A DNA stretch of 64,000 nt from Roseateles oligotrophus (GCF_025717515.1 NZ_JAJIRN010000003.1:434001-498000), one strand, 5' to 3'; counted from the first letter of the stretch, positions 7,863 through 19,572 are shown. The notes: generated by a model from the sequence alone, not told the origin. Translations and numbers: made by a program.

Positions 7863-8549
7863 ATGCCTAAAGATTTGTTGATGCCGGTGCGGATCTGGGA
7901 CCTGCCCACTCGCTTGTTTCACTGGACCTTGGTGGCTTGCGTGCTGGGTTCGGTGATCAGCGCCAAGCTTGGTGGCAATGCGCTTGTCTGGCATATGCGC
8001 CTGGGCTACGCGGTGCTGGCGCTGGTGGCATTTCGAATTGTTTGGGGCTTGGTCGGCGGGCGCTGGTCGCGCTTCAGCAGCTTTGTCTATTCGCCGGCCG
8101 CGCTTGTCCGCTATCTGCGCGGCCGGGCCCATGCCGATGACCATTTCGAGGTGGGCCACAACCCGCTGGGCGCGTACGCGGTGCTGGCTATGCTGGCTTG
8201 GCTGTTGTTGCAAGTCGGCTCCGGCCTGATTGCCGATGACGAAATCGCCAGTACCGGCCCTTTGATACGTTTTGTGTCGGGCGAGGTCAGCCTGGCTTGG
8301 ACCGCCTATCACAAGAGCTACGGTCAGTGGGGTTTGTTTGTTCTGGTGGGCCTGCATGTGGCGGCGATTGCCTTTTACCGCTTGCGCCATCGCAACGATC
8401 TGATCGGGCCGATGTTCAGCGGCGACAAGCTATTGCCGCATGCGGTGCCGGCGGCGCGGGATAGCTTGGCAACCCGCTTGTTTGCCTTGACTCTGCTGGG
8501 GGCTTGCGCCGCGGCGGTCTATCTTTTGATCGGCCTGGAGACGGTCTGA
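7863..8549 (+). CDS. Cytochrome b561-family membrane protein
   Basis: A 228-residue inner-membrane di-haem b cytochrome. It begins with the family signature VRIWDLPTRLFHW (haem-ligand His) and has four main membrane segments; further ligand candidates are His in WHMRLGYAVL, and in YHKSYGQWGLFVLVGLHVAA. A final hydrophobic segment lies at the C-terminus. The start has a strong Shine-Dalgarno (GGGAG). These proteins accept electrons from quinol and often partner with soluble c-type cytochromes; the divergent cytochrome c' gene is the likely partner. Confidence 0.9.
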   Translation: MPKDLLMPVRIWDLPTRLFHWTLVACVLGSVISAKLGGNALVWHMRLGYAVLALVAFRIVWGLVGGRWSRFSSFVYSPAALVRYLRGRAHADDHFEVGHNPLGAYAVLAMLAWLLLQVGSGLIADDEIASTGPLIRFVSGEVSLAWTAYHKSYGQWGLFVLVGLHVAAIAFYRLRHRNDLIGPMFSGDKLLPHAVPAARDSLATRLFALTLLGACAAAVYLLIGLETV

Positions 8550-8595
8550 TGCGGCCTTGGATGGGTACACTGCTGGCTGCCCTCAGCCTTGGCCC

Positions 8596-9087
8596 ATGAA
8601 TAGCCCCGACATCACTCTGCTTTCGCCCGATTCCGCCGAATATTGGGAGTCGACCCGCGAGATTCTGCGCGACTACGCCGCCAGCTTGGCGGTTGATCTG
8701 TGCTTCCAGGATTTCGAGGCGGAGCTGCAAAGCCTGCCTGGCCAATATGAAGCGCCCGGTGGGGTCATGCTCTTGGCCTTGGTGGACGGCCAAGTCGCGG
8801 GTTGCGGTGGCTTTCGCCCGCTGCTTGATGTCGACTATGCGAACGCCTGCGAAATGAAGCGCCTGTTTGTGCGGCCGGCCTTTCGCCGCTTTGGCCTGGG
8901 GCGCTTGTTGGCGCAGGGCTTGATCGATGCGGCGACCCAAGCCGGCTATTCGGCGATGTTGCTGGATACGCTGGACGATATGGAATCGGCGCGCGGCCTG
9001 TACGAGAGCCTGGGCTTCGAGTCGGTGCCGCCTTACTATTTCAACCCGATTCCGGGCGCGCATTATTTGAAGGTTGATTTGGACTGA
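8596..9087 (+). CDS. GNAT family N-acetyltransferase
   Basis: A 163-residue acetyl-CoA dependent acetyltransferase. The acetyl-CoA pyrophosphate loop is recognisable in RRFGLGRLLAQGL after the conserved beta-strand EMKRLFVRPAF, and the C-terminal GLYESLGFESVPPYY is typical of small-molecule GNATs. The ATG at 8596 is preferred to 8557, whose extra residues do not resemble the family. The substrate is not predictable. It lies 46 bp after the cytochrome b561 gene. Confidence 0.87.
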   Translation: MNSPDITLLSPDSAEYWESTREILRDYAASLAVDLCFQDFEAELQSLPGQYEAPGGVMLLALVDGQVAGCGGFRPLLDVDYANACEMKRLFVRPAFRRFGLGRLLAQGLIDAATQAGYSAMLLDTLDDMESARGLYESLGFESVPPYYFNPIPGAHYLKVDLD

Positions 9088-9157
9088 TTGGGTTTCAAGC
9101 TTGGTTTCATCGGGTTACGGCTTTAGCATCGCGCTTTGTCCCGCCCAAGTCGCAGCC

Positions 9158-10075
9158 ATGATGAACAAGTCCGATGCAACGCTCTACCAGCTTGAGGCCG
9201 CCGGCCCGGCCGTCGCCGCCTTGGGCGAATCGCCGCTCTGGAGCGTCGCCGAGCAATGTCTCTATTACGTAGATATCCCGAAGCGGCAGGTTTTGCGGCT
9301 TGAGCCGGCCAGTGGTGAGCTTCGTCATTGGCAGTTGGACAGCGAGCCAGGCTGTATTGCGCTGATCGAAGGTGGCGGCTTGGCCGTGGCCCAGCGCAAT
9401 GGCTTGTGGCGCCTGGACACCCGGACCGGTGAGCATACGCAGCTGGCGGCAGCGCCGTTCGACAGTGGGCAGCAGCGCTTCAATGACGGCAAGCCCGATG
9501 CGCAAGGGCGCTTCTGGGTCGGCACCATTGATGACGCTCGCGCGCCCCACGCCGGCCTGTACCGTTATGCCAACGGCAGCTTTGAATCCATGGCCGAAGG
9601 CATCGTCACCTCCAATGGTGTGGCCTGGAGCCCCGATCAGCGCAAGATGTATTGGTCCGACACCAAGGCGCATGAAATCTATGTGCTGGACTTTGATGCC
9701 GCCGCCGGGACTATCGGCGAGCGACAACTGTTTGCCAAGTTCACGCCGCGCGCGGCCGGGGAGAGCCTGGATCAATACGGCGGCCGCCCTGACGGCGCAG
9801 CCGTTGATGTCGAGGGTTGTTACTGGGTGGCGATGTTCGAAGGCCAGCGTTTGCTGAGGCTGTCGCCCGAGGGTCAGGTCTTGTGCGAACTGCATCTGCC
9901 GGTGCGCTGCCCGACCATGCCGACGTTTGGCGGCGCCGACCTGCGCACGCTCTACATCACCACCGCCAGCGAGGGCCGCTCGGTCGAGGAATTGGCGGCC
10001 CAGCCCTTGGCCGGCTGCGTGTTGCGGGTGCGTGTGGAGGTCGCGGGATTGCCGGCCAATTTGCTCCAACTCTGA
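9158..10075 (+). CDS. SMP-30/gluconolactonase family hydrolase
   Basis: A 305-residue six-bladed beta-propeller lactonase. Metal-binding residues of the family are in place: Glu in LGESPLW (near the start), Asn in TSNGVAWSPD and Asp in GRPDGAAVD. Members open sugar lactones such as gluconolactone or arabinonolactone in cytosolic sugar oxidation. The ATG at 9158 (or the adjacent one at 9161) fits the family start; the frame from 9074 would overlap the GNAT gene. No sugar operon surrounds it, so the substrate is open. Confidence 0.88.
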   Translation: MMNKSDATLYQLEAAGPAVAALGESPLWSVAEQCLYYVDIPKRQVLRLEPASGELRHWQLDSEPGCIALIEGGGLAVAQRNGLWRLDTRTGEHTQLAAAPFDSGQQRFNDGKPDAQGRFWVGTIDDARAPHAGLYRYANGSFESMAEGIVTSNGVAWSPDQRKMYWSDTKAHEIYVLDFDAAAGTIGERQLFAKFTPRAAGESLDQYGGRPDGAAVDVEGCYWVAMFEGQRLLRLSPEGQVLCELHLPVRCPTMPTFGGADLRTLYITTASEGRSVEELAAQPLAGCVLRVRVEVAGLPANLLQL

Positions 10076-10136
10076 GGGCGGGCGGGCTCGCCTGTGCCGG
10101 AAGTCACGGCCACATCTTGAGCCTTTGCTAAGGTTC

Positions 10137-10175
10137 TTGTCGGAAACCTACGGGTTTCCACATATAATCTTTGGG
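10137..10175 (+). promoter_or_regulatory. Probable promoter of the atp operon
   Basis: A perfect TATAAT lies at 10163-10168. TTGTCG at 10137-10142 is the best -35 but with a long 20-bp spacer. Between them is an inverted repeat GGAAACC (10142-10148) / GGTTTCC (10153-10159). The first atp gene starts 33 bp downstream. Confidence 0.5.
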
Positions 10176-10200
10176 TTTTGCCGACATTCATCAGCCCTTC

Positions 10201-10737
10201 ATGACCAATTTGGTGACCAAGCAAGTGCGCCAAGAAAGACCGAAAGTCTCTCTGGCAAGCCCTGATTGGGATGACTGGAATGAAGACAAACAGAATGAGG
10301 CCGAGGAGCTGCCTTTCAAGACCCTGACGCGAGAACAAGCGCAGGCCTTGCAAGTTAAGCACCCGCCGATTTCGGTTTGGCGTGTCGTCGGGATTCAGGC
10401 CTTGGTCGGTGCGGTGATTGCTGTGCTGGCCTACCTGTTGACCGGGCAGGGCAAAACAGCGCAGTCGGCTCTTTGGGGTGCGGCTGCGGTGGTTTTTCCG
10501 AATGCCTTGATGGCGTGGGGGATGACCGGGCTCTTCAGAGGAATGCCAGCTGCTGCGGTGCTGGGGTTTATGTTCTGGGAGCTGATCAAGATCATGACGG
10601 CTGTTGCCATTTTGGCGGTGGCAGCGGTATGGGTGTCGGATTTGAATTGGCTGGCAATGCTGGCGGGTTTGGTCGGATGCTTGAAAGTTAATTGGTTGGC
10701 CCTGCTTTGGCAGGGTCGGACGAGTCAAGTTAAGTAA
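10201..10737 (+). CDS. atpI: ATP synthase subunit I-like protein (AtpI)
   Basis: A 178-residue protein with a soluble, charged N-terminal tail and four hydrophobic segments from about residue 65 on. Position directly before atpB and this topology identify it as the AtpI-type accessory subunit, which helps c-ring assembly and is not part of the final enzyme. ATG 10201 is preferred to a TTG at 10171 lying inside the promoter region. Sequence conservation in this family is low, so the call rests mainly on context. Confidence 0.8.
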   Translation: MTNLVTKQVRQERPKVSLASPDWDDWNEDKQNEAEELPFKTLTREQAQALQVKHPPISVWRVVGIQALVGAVIAVLAYLLTGQGKTAQSALWGAAAVVFPNALMAWGMTGLFRGMPAAAVLGFMFWELIKIMTAVAILAVAAVWVSDLNWLAMLAGLVGCLKVNWLALLWQGRTSQVK

Positions 10738-10759
10738 ATACGCAGGACGGAAACTAACG

Positions 10760-11656
10760 ATGGCAGCCGAAGGACACGGGCAAGGGCCCAACGCTGGGGA
10801 ATATATCCAGCATCACCTGCAGCATATGCAGATGAATTTCAAGGGTGAACTGGTCAAGCAGACCAGCATCGTTGATTTCAGCTTGTTCAACCTGGACTCA
10901 CTGATTTATGCGGTGATTTTGGGTGTGTTGGGTTGTTTCATCTTGTGGCGTGCCGCGCGCAAGGCGACCTCCGGCGTCCCCGGCCGCTTCCAGGCTGCGG
11001 TTGAAATCTTGTCCGAAATGGTCGAGAACCAGGCCAAAGGTGTGATTCACAATGCCGCCAGCCGCAAGGTCATCGGACCCTTGGCGCTGACCGTGTTTGT
11101 CTGGATTTTCCTGATGAACTTCATGGACATGCTGCCGGTCGACCTGCTGCCGACGCTGTGGGCCAAGGTGTTTGGCTCCATGGGTCACGACCCGCATCAC
11201 GCTTATATGCGTGTGGTGCCGACCGCCGACTTGTCGACGACGCTGGGTCTGTCGACCAGCGTGCTGATCATGTGCTTCTTCTACAGCATCAAGATCAAGG
11301 GCATCGGCGGCTGGACGCATGAGTTGCTTGCCGCTCCCTTCGGTGACAAGTGGTTTTTGTATCCGATCAACTTCCTGATGCAGCTGATCGAGTTCGCTGC
11401 CAAGACCGTGTCACATGGCATGCGGTTGTTCGGCAATATGTTTGCGGGTGAGCTGGTGTTTATGCTGATCGCGCTGATGGGTGGCGTCTGGGCCTGGGAG
11501 TTGAACCCGTTGTCGGGTGGCTTCTGGCTGGGTCTGGGCCATTTGGTGGCTGGTACGGTGTGGACGCTGTTTCACATCCTGATCATCACCTTGCAGGCCT
11601 TCATCTTCATGATGCTGACCTTGATCTACACGGGCCAGGCGCACGATCAGCATTGA
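10760..11656 (+). CDS. atpB: F0F1 ATP synthase subunit a
   Basis: A 298-residue membrane subunit that forms the two proton half-channels against the c-ring. The essential arginine is in SHGMRLFGNMFAGE, and the C-terminal helix carries TLFHILIITLQAFIFMMLTLIY. An N-terminal His-rich stretch (GEYIQHHLQHMQMN) is common in beta-proteobacterial AtpB. It is the first structural gene of the operon, 22 bp after atpI. Confidence 0.97.
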   Translation: MAAEGHGQGPNAGEYIQHHLQHMQMNFKGELVKQTSIVDFSLFNLDSLIYAVILGVLGCFILWRAARKATSGVPGRFQAAVEILSEMVENQAKGVIHNAASRKVIGPLALTVFVWIFLMNFMDMLPVDLLPTLWAKVFGSMGHDPHHAYMRVVPTADLSTTLGLSTSVLIMCFFYSIKIKGIGGWTHELLAAPFGDKWFLYPINFLMQLIEFAAKTVSHGMRLFGNMFAGELVFMLIALMGGVWAWELNPLSGGFWLGLGHLVAGTVWTLFHILIITLQAFIFMMLTLIYTGQAHDQH

Positions 11657-11678
11657 TCTGCGGCCGAGCGTCGGATAG

Positions 11679-11984
<306 letters not shown>

Positions 11985-12026
11985 TTAATTGATGCGCCAA
12001 CCGTTCACGGTTGAAAGGATAGCTCT

Positions 12027-12497
12027 GTGAATATCAACGCAACACTGTTCCTGCAGGCGATCGTTTTTGCGATCCTTGTATGGTTCACCATGCGCTTCAT
12101 CTGGCCTCCAATGATGAAGGCCCTGGATGAGCGCGCCGCAAAAATCGCCGAAGGTCTGGCTGCGGCCGACAAGGCCAAGTCCGAGTTGGCCAACGCCAAC
12201 AAGAAGGTCGACGAGCAATTGGCGCTGACCCGTGGCGAAACCACCAAGCTGTTGGCCGACGCTGAAAAGCGTGCCGCTGCGATCGTGGCTGCTGCCGCCG
12301 GCCAAGCCGAAGAGAAGGCCGCCAAGATCGTGGCCGACGCTCATGCCGAAGCCGAAGCGCAATCCGTACGTGCTCGTGAGGCCTTGCGCGAGCAAGTCGC
12401 CGCGCTGGCCGTCAAGGGTGCCGAGCAAATTCTGCAGCGCGAGGTCAACGCCTCTGTGCACGCCGAGTTGCTGGGTCGCCTGAAGACGGAGCTGTAA
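12027..12497 (+). CDS. atpF: F0F1 ATP synthase subunit b
   Basis: A 156-residue peripheral-stalk subunit: one N-terminal membrane helix (about residues 5-26) followed by a long alanine/lysine/glutamate-rich coiled coil. It starts with GTG at 12027, the only start that keeps the family N-terminus [11 protein letters not shown]. Two copies tie F0 to the delta subunit. The gene lies 42 bp after atpE and 2 bp before atpH. Confidence 0.96.
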   Translation: MNINATLFLQAIVFAILVWFTMRFIWPPMMKALDERAAKIAEGLAAADKAKSELANANKKVDEQLALTRGETTKLLADAEKRAAAIVAAAAGQAEEKAAKIVADAHAEAEAQSVRAREALREQVAALAVKGAEQILQREVNASVHAELLGRLKTEL

Positions 12498-12499
12498 GC

Positions 12500-13027
12500 A
12501 TGGCCGAGCTCGCATCCATTGCCCGTCCGTACGCCGAAGCGCTGTATCAAGTAGCGTCCAAGCATGACGTCAAGGCCTGGGGCTTGCAGCTTGATGCCTT
12601 GGCCCAAATGGCCGGGGCGCCCGAGTTGCTTGCGTTTGCTGACCATCCCAAGGCCACGGCCGAGCAGGTCTATGCCGTTGTGGCAGGCAAATTGGAGCTC
12701 GCTGAGGGTGTGCAGAACTTTTTGCGCACCGTCATCGCCAACGGGCGCCTCGGCGCTTTGCAGGCGGTGGCTCAGCAATTCCATCTCTTGGCCAATGCTG
12801 CAGCCGGTGTCGCCGACGCTTTGATTTACAGCGCTTACCCCATCGATGCGGCCCAATTGGCCGAGGTGATGGTGTCGCTGGAAAAGCGTTTCGCCCGCAA
12901 GCTCGACGCACAGCTCGTCTTGGAGCCGTCACTGATTGGCGGCATTCGGGTGGTGGTTGGCGATGAGGTGTTGGACACCTCGGTCAAGTACCGTCTGGAA
13001 CGCATGAAAGTAGCGCTCACGGCCTGA
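12500..13027 (+). CDS. atpH: F0F1 ATP synthase subunit delta
   Basis: A 175-residue F1 subunit. It has the N-terminal helical domain that binds the top of the alpha subunits ([15 protein letters not shown]) and the conserved C-terminal motif [25 protein letters not shown] that joins the b dimer. The start is 2 bp beyond the atpF stop. Confidence 0.96.
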   Translation: MAELASIARPYAEALYQVASKHDVKAWGLQLDALAQMAGAPELLAFADHPKATAEQVYAVVAGKLELAEGVQNFLRTVIANGRLGALQAVAQQFHLLANAAAGVADALIYSAYPIDAAQLAEVMVSLEKRFARKLDAQLVLEPSLIGGIRVVVGDEVLDTSVKYRLERMKVALTA

Positions 13028-13114
13028 TGGCCTTGAGTGCAACTTCACACCCTTCATTCATCCCTGTGTCGTCCGCTCTGGTAACAGACGGAGGGCCAGC
13101 TGGGAGCCATAGCA

Positions 13115-14668
13115 ATGAATCTGAATCCTGCTGAAATTTCCGAACTGATCAAGAGCCGCATCGAGGGCCTTGGCACTTCGACGGACGTCCGCAACCAGGG
13201 CACCGTGGTGTCCGTGTCCGACGGCATTTGCCGCATCCACGGTCTTTCCGACGTGATGCAAGGCGAGATGCTGGAGTTCCCGGCCGGTGCCGATGGTCAG
13301 CCGACCTACGGTCTGGCGCTGAACCTCGAGCGTGACTCGGTCGGTTCCGTGATCTTGGGCCAGTACGAGCACATCTCCGAAGGCGACACCGTCAAGTGCA
13401 CGGGTCGTATTCTGGAAGTGCCGGTTGGCCCCGAGCTGATTGGCCGCGTGGTCAATGCGCTGGGTCACCCGATCGACGGCAAGGGCCCGATCAACGCCAA
13501 GATGACGGACGTGATCGAGAAGGTCGCTCCAGGCGTGATCGCCCGTAAGTCGGTTGATCAGCCTATGCAAACCGGCCTGAAGTCGATTGACTCGATGGTG
13601 CCGGTGGGCCGTGGTCAGCGCGAGCTGATCATTGGTGACCGCCAGACCGGCAAGACCGCTGTTGCGATCGACGCCATCATCAACCAGAAGGGTCAGAACA
13701 TGACCTGCGTCTACGTTGCGATCGGCCAGAAGGCTTCGTCGATCAAGAACGTGGTGCGCGCTCTGGAAGCCAACGGCGCGATGGCTTACACCATCGTCGT
13801 GGCGGCCTCGGCCTCCGAGTCGGCTGCGATGCAATATGTGTCGGCCTACTCCGGTTGCACGATGGGCGAGTACTTCCGCGACCGCGGTCAAGACGCGCTG
13901 ATCGTTTATGACGATCTGTCCAAGCAAGCCGTGGCTTACCGTCAGGTATCGCTGCTGCTGCGCCGTCCACCAGGCCGTGAAGCCTACCCCGGCGACGTGT
14001 TCTATCTCCACAGCCGCCTGCTGGAGCGTGCCGCTCGCGTGAACGCCGACTATGTCGAAGCCTTCACCAAGGGCGAAGTGAAGGGCAAGACCGGTTCTTT
14101 GACCGCGTTGCCTATCATTGAGACGCAAGCCGGTGACGTGTCGGCCTTCGTGCCAACCAACGTGATTTCGATCACCGACGGTCAGATCTTCTTGGAGACC
14201 TCGCTGTTCAACGCCGGTATCCGCCCTGCGATCAATGCCGGTATTTCGGTGTCGCGAGTCGGTGGCGCAGCGCAAACCAAGCTGGTCAAGAACCTGTCCG
14301 GCGGTATCCGTACCGACCTGGCCCAGTACCGTGAGTTGGCCGCGTTCGCGCAGTTCGCTTCCGATCTGGACGAGTCCACCCGCAAGCAGTTGGACCGCGG
14401 TGCTCGCGTGACCGAGTTGCTCAAGCAGGCTCAGTACTCGCCGCAAACCATCAGCTTGATGGGCGCGACGTTGTACGCGGTCAACAAGGGCTTCATGGAC
14501 AGTCTGCCGGTCAACAAGGTCTTGGCTTTCGAGTCCGGCATGCACCAGTTCCTGAAGACCAGCCACGCCGCTCTGTTGGCCAAGCTGGAAGCCGACAAGG
14601 CGATGGACAAGGATGCCGAAGCCGAGTTGAACGCTGCAATCACCGCGTTCAAGAAGTCCTTCGCTTAA
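13115..14668 (+). CDS. atpA: F0F1 ATP synthase subunit alpha
   Basis: A 517-residue non-catalytic nucleotide-binding subunit of the F1 hexamer. The P-loop GDRQTGKT is at residues 174-181, and the arginine-finger region ([12 protein letters not shown]) and C-terminal helical domain are intact. Length is normal. An 87-bp spacer after atpH contains no evident terminator. Confidence 0.98.
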   Translation: MNLNPAEISELIKSRIEGLGTSTDVRNQGTVVSVSDGICRIHGLSDVMQGEMLEFPAGADGQPTYGLALNLERDSVGSVILGQYEHISEGDTVKCTGRILEVPVGPELIGRVVNALGHPIDGKGPINAKMTDVIEKVAPGVIARKSVDQPMQTGLKSIDSMVPVGRGQRELIIGDRQTGKTAVAIDAIINQKGQNMTCVYVAIGQKASSIKNVVRALEANGAMAYTIVVAASASESAAMQYVSAYSGCTMGEYFRDRGQDALIVYDDLSKQAVAYRQVSLLLRRPPGREAYPGDVFYLHSRLLERAARVNADYVEAFTKGEVKGKTGSLTALPIIETQAGDVSAFVPTNVISITDGQIFLETSLFNAGIRPAINAGISVSRVGGAAQTKLVKNLSGGIRTDLAQYRELAAFAQFASDLDESTRKQLDRGARVTELLKQAQYSPQTISLMGATLYAVNKGFMDSLPVNKVLAFESGMHQFLKTSHAALLAKLEADKAMDKDAEAELNAAITAFKKSFA

Positions 14669-14720
14669 TGCCATTGACTGGGTGAGCTTGAAAATTCACC
14701 CAATCTGAAAAGGAGAAATC

Positions 14721-15605
14721 ATGGCATCAAGCAAGGAAATTCGCGGCAAGATCAAGTCGGTCGAAGGCACCAAGAAGATCACCAAGGCCATGGAAATGGT
14801 CTCGGTCTCGAAGATGCGCAAGGCCCAGGAACGCATGCGTGCGGGTCGTCCCTACAGCGAGAAGATCGGCAATATCGCCGCTAACCTCGCCCAGGCTAAC
14901 CCCGAGTACAAGCATGCCTTCCTGACCGCCAATCCGGATGCAAAAGTAGCCGGCTTCGTGGTGGTGACGACGGACAAAGGCCTCTGCGGTGGTTTGAACA
15001 CCAACTTGTTGCGTGCAACCACGGCCAAGCTGAAGGACCTCGACGCCGTCGGCCAATCGGCCGAAGTCGTCGCCATCGGCAACAAGGGTCTGGGCTTCAT
15101 GAACCGCATCGGCGCCAAGGTGGTGGCTCATGTCACGCATCTGGGCGACAAGCCGCACATCGAAAAGCTGGTCGGCCCGGTCAAGGTTCTGCTCGACGCT
15201 TACGCCGAAGGCAAGCTGAACGCCGTCTACCTCTGCTACACCCGTTTCATCAACACGATGAAGCAGGAAACCGTCATCAAGCAATTGTTGCCGTTGACGA
15301 CCGAAGGCATGAAGACGGCCGCGGCCGATGGCTCCCCAGCTCACGCTTGGGACTATCTGTACGAGCCCGATGCGCCGACGGTGATTGACGAGCTGTTGGT
15401 GCGTTATGCCGAAGCGCTGGTCTACCAGGCCGTGGCAGAAAACATGGCGTCCGAGCAATCGGCACGCATGGTGGCGATGAAGGCCGCAACCGACAACGCC
15501 GGCACCTTGATTGGTGAGCTGAAGCTGATCTATAACAAGACCCGCCAAGCAGCTATCACCAAAGAGTTGTCAGAGATTGTCAGCGGAGCGGCCGCAGTGG
15601 GCTAA
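14721..15605 (+). CDS. atpG: F0F1 ATP synthase subunit gamma
   Basis: A 294-residue central rotor shaft. The N-terminal helix ([23 protein letters not shown]) and the C-terminal helix ([18 protein letters not shown]...[20 protein letters not shown]) that form the coiled coil inside the hexamer are both conserved, and the central [13 protein letters not shown] strand is present. It has a good Shine-Dalgarno (AAGGAG). Confidence 0.98.
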   Translation: MASSKEIRGKIKSVEGTKKITKAMEMVSVSKMRKAQERMRAGRPYSEKIGNIAANLAQANPEYKHAFLTANPDAKVAGFVVVTTDKGLCGGLNTNLLRATTAKLKDLDAVGQSAEVVAIGNKGLGFMNRIGAKVVAHVTHLGDKPHIEKLVGPVKVLLDAYAEGKLNAVYLCYTRFINTMKQETVIKQLLPLTTEGMKTAAADGSPAHAWDYLYEPDAPTVIDELLVRYAEALVYQAVAENMASEQSARMVAMKAATDNAGTLIGELKLIYNKTRQAAITKELSEIVSGAAAVG

Positions 15606-15652
15606 TGCCTGCTAACTGCCAAACCATACGCAACGAATACTGATTGTTTTAA

Positions 15653-17080
<1,428 letters not shown>

Positions 17081-17153
17081 TGACAGCGGGGAGGGCGTCA
17101 GCTCTCCCTGCATTCAGCACAGTTCTCAACGCAAACGCTAAGGAAGATTCAAG

Positions 17154-17570
17154 ATGGCAACTATCCATGTGGATGTGGTCTCCGCCGAAGAGCAGATCTT
17201 CTCCGGCGAAGCCAAGTTTGTTGCACTGCCGGGTGAAAGCGGTGAGCTGGGCATCTTGCCCAACCACGCACCGCTGATCACCCGCATCAAGCCGGGTGCT
17301 GTGCGCATCCAGCGCGCCGACAACGGCCAGGAAGAGTTTGTCTTCGTGGCCGGTGGCTTGCTGGAAGTGCAGCCGGGCCGTGTCACCGTGCTGGCCGACA
17401 CCGCGATTCGCGGCAAGGATCTGGACGAAGCCAAGGCGGTTGAAGCCAAGGCCTTGGCCGAAGAAGCGATGAAGAACGCCAAGAGCGATATCGACTTTGC
17501 CAAGGCGCAAGGCGAGTTCGCTGCAATGGCTGCCCAGATCGCTGCGCTGCGCAAGTTCCGGAAAAACTAA
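17154..17570 (+). CDS. atpC: F0F1 ATP synthase subunit epsilon
   Basis: A 138-residue regulatory subunit. The N-terminal beta sandwich contains [19 protein letters not shown], which contacts the c-ring, and the C-terminal alanine/lysine-rich helical hairpin can inhibit ATP hydrolysis. It is the last gene of the operon and is followed by a hairpin terminator 63 bp downstream. Confidence 0.97.
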   Translation: MATIHVDVVSAEEQIFSGEAKFVALPGESGELGILPNHAPLITRIKPGAVRIQRADNGQEEFVFVAGGLLEVQPGRVTVLADTAIRGKDLDEAKAVEAKALAEEAMKNAKSDIDFAKAQGEFAAMAAQIAALRKFRKN

Positions 17571-17633
17571 TGGTTTGGGGGACAGACCGCCTGAGCGCAA
17601 GCCAGTAGTTCAGTCCTCAACCGATCAAGTCAG

Positions 17634-17668
17634 CTCCGCCGCGATTCGTCGCGGCGGAGTCGTTTTCG
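17634..17668 (+). terminator. Rho-independent terminator of the atp operon
   Basis: A perfect 10-bp GC-rich stem, CTCCGCCGCG (17634-17643) with CGCGGCGGAG (17650-17659), and a 6-nt loop, followed by a short T-run (CGTTTTCGG). The T-run is short, so partial read-through into the aryl-polyene cluster is plausible. Confidence 0.8.
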
Positions 17669-17685
17669 GAACCGCAAGCACAATC

Positions 17686-18462
17686 ATGCCGACACGCTTC
17701 TGGATTGAACAATGGGCCGCTTGGGCGCCGGGCATCGAATCCCAGGTGCAGTGGCGGCAATGGTTGGCGGCGCCCAGTTTTCCGATCTCGGACGGCGTCG
17801 CGCCCTTGGCCGAGATGCCGGCCATGATGCGCCGCCGCATCGAGCCTTTGGGGCGTGCGGCCTTGCAGACAGCCTATGCCTTGCAAGCGACGGAGACGGC
17901 CACAGCGGCCATCGATAGCTGCCCGGTGGTATTCGCGTCGCGCTGGGGCGAGTTGGCTCGCTCGGTCGGTATGCTGGAGCAACTCGCCTTGGGCCAGCCG
18001 CTGTCGCCTACGGCCTTCAGCCTGTCGGTCCACAACGCGATCGGCGCGCTCTATTCGATTGCGCGCCACGACCGCGCCAACTACCTTGCGGTGAGCGCAG
18101 GTGAGCACAGCGCCGAGGCCGGTTTTGCCGAAGCTCAGGGGCTGTTGGCCGATGGCGCGACAGCCGTCTTGCTGGTCTATTTTGATGCGCCGCTGCCGGC
18201 AAGCTTTGCCCAGTTTTCCGCCACCGCAACACCGGGTCAGCAGTTTCTGCACGCCTGGGCTTGCCTGCTGCGTCCTGCAGGAACCGCAAGTCAGGCGGCC
18301 AAGGGTCAGGGTTTGCTGAACTTGCAAGCCTGCAGGCAAGCCCTCATAGCGCAGGGGCGTGCCCCGGAACTAGGTGCCGATTTGAAAACGCTGGAGTTTT
18401 TGATCGGCGATGCCGCGACGCTGAATCATGGCCGCTGGTGTTGGACTCGCGATGCGGGCTGA
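17686..18462 (+). CDS. Beta-ketoacyl synthase-like chain length factor (aryl polyene)
   Basis: A 258-residue protein matching only the N-terminal half of a ketosynthase (the 'beta-ketoacyl synthase, N-terminal' group found in aryl-polyene clusters). The segment SPTAFSLSVHNAIGALYSI lies where active enzymes place the nucleophilic Cys, but no such Cys is present, so it should act as a partner that sets polyene length. It begins only 18 bp after the atp terminator and is the first gene of the cluster. ATG 17686 is chosen because the family sequence starts there. Confidence 0.85.
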   Translation: MPTRFWIEQWAAWAPGIESQVQWRQWLAAPSFPISDGVAPLAEMPAMMRRRIEPLGRAALQTAYALQATETATAAIDSCPVVFASRWGELARSVGMLEQLALGQPLSPTAFSLSVHNAIGALYSIARHDRANYLAVSAGEHSAEAGFAEAQGLLADGATAVLLVYFDAPLPASFAQFSATATPGQQFLHAWACLLRPAGTASQAAKGQGLLNLQACRQALIAQGRAPELGADLKTLEFLIGDAATLNHGRWCWTRDAG

Positions 18463-19219
18463 ACTGAATCGCCTGCGCCGCATCGCCGCCACCGGCGTGG
18501 CTTTCGCTGTCTTCGGGGTCGGTGGAGCGTTGATCGGCCTGCTCTACTTCCCCTTGCTGCTGCTGCTCGAGCGCCGGCCCGCCCAGCGCTCCCGCCACGC
18601 ACGCGGCGTGGTGCGCTGGGTTTTCTCGGCCTTTATCGGCCTGATGCGCCGGCTCGGCTTGATCAGTTACCGGATCGAAGGACAGAGCCGGCTGGATAGG
18701 TCGGGGCTGTTGATTCTGGCCAACCATCCGACGCTGATTGATGTGGTGTTCTTGATTTCAATGGTTCGCAATGCCGACTGTGTGGTGCGCGCGGGCTTGG
18801 CGTCCAACCCATTCACCTTCGGGCCGGTGCGCGCCTGCGACTATGTGCGCAATAACGAGGGTCCCGACCTGCTGCAATCCTGTATGGACAGTCTGCGCCA
18901 AGGCGCTAACCTTGTGATCTTCCCGGAAGGGACTCGCAGCAAACCGGGCCAAGCCTTGCAACTGCAGCGCGGTGCGGCCCAAATTGCTGCCCGCGCGCCT
19001 TGCAATGTGACGCCGGTACATATCCATTGCTGGCCTCCGGGCTTGAGCAAGGGCCAGCCTTGGTGGCGTGTCGCGGATCGGCCTCTGCACTTCAGCATCG
19101 TGGTCGGCGAGGACATCGCGATCGCCCCGTTCCTGGACGCGGCGGCCCAGGAGCCGGGGTTGGCCGCGCGAAGTTTGACGGCACACTTGGCTAAATATTT
19201 TTCGAAGCAGGGGGAATGA
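18428..19219 (+). CDS. 1-acyl-glycerol-3-phosphate acyltransferase-like (PlsC family)
   Basis: A 263-residue membrane acyltransferase. An N-terminal hydrophobic segment is followed by the HX4D catalytic motif (NHPTLID, about residue 99) and the glycerol-phosphate binding FPEGTRS motif. In aryl-polyene clusters such enzymes are thought to join the polyene or a fatty acid to the lipid anchor. The gene overlaps the chain length factor by 35 bp; a second in-frame ATG at 18452 would reduce the overlap to 11 bp and is equally possible. Confidence 0.85.
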   Translation: MAAGVGLAMRAELNRLRRIAATGVAFAVFGVGGALIGLLYFPLLLLLERRPAQRSRHARGVVRWVFSAFIGLMRRLGLISYRIEGQSRLDRSGLLILANHPTLIDVVFLISMVRNADCVVRAGLASNPFTFGPVRACDYVRNNEGPDLLQSCMDSLRQGANLVIFPEGTRSKPGQALQLQRGAAQIAARAPCNVTPVHIHCWPPGLSKGQPWWRVADRPLHFSIVVGEDIAIAPFLDAAAQEPGLAARSLTAHLAKYFSKQGE

Positions 19220-19500
19220 AAATGCAATACACAGAGAAAGCACCGGAACTCGAACAAGAGATCAAACAGTTGTTGATCTCTTGCCTGAGCCTTGAGGATC
19301 TTGCTCCCGAGCAGATTGATGCCGAGCAGGCCTTGTTCGTCGACGGACTCGGCCTCGACTCGATCGACGCGCTGGAATTGGGCTTGGCCCTGCAGCAGCG
19401 TTACGGCGTCAGCATGACGGCGGACGCCGCGCAGACGCGCCAGCATTTCGCCAGCATTCGAGCCTTGGCCTTGTTTGTGGCGAACCAGCGCAGCAAGTAG
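19216..19500 (+). CDS. Acyl carrier protein 1 of the aryl-polyene cluster
   Basis: A 94-residue acyl carrier protein. The 4'-phosphopantetheine attachment serine is in GLGLDSIDALEL, close to the standard DSL motif. It differs from the second ACP downstream in having a longer helix III, so the two are not recent duplicates. The ATG overlaps the acyltransferase stop by 4 bp (ATGA). It should carry the growing aryl-polyene chain after activation by a phosphopantetheinyl transferase such as the one at 36001. Confidence 0.92.
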   Translation: MKMQYTEKAPELEQEIKQLLISCLSLEDLAPEQIDAEQALFVDGLGLDSIDALELGLALQQRYGVSMTADAAQTRQHFASIRALALFVANQRSK

Positions 19501-19572
19501 AGAGATGGGCCGTCGGGCCTAGCAGTCAGCAGTACGGCGCGGCCAGGATAGGGCGGCGTTGAGAGTGAAAAA

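Noticed and set aside
13058-14674. A 538-codon minus-strand frame opposite atpA, and similar long frames opposite atpD
   Set aside because: They are mirror frames of highly expressed, codon-biased genes and encode no recognisable protein.
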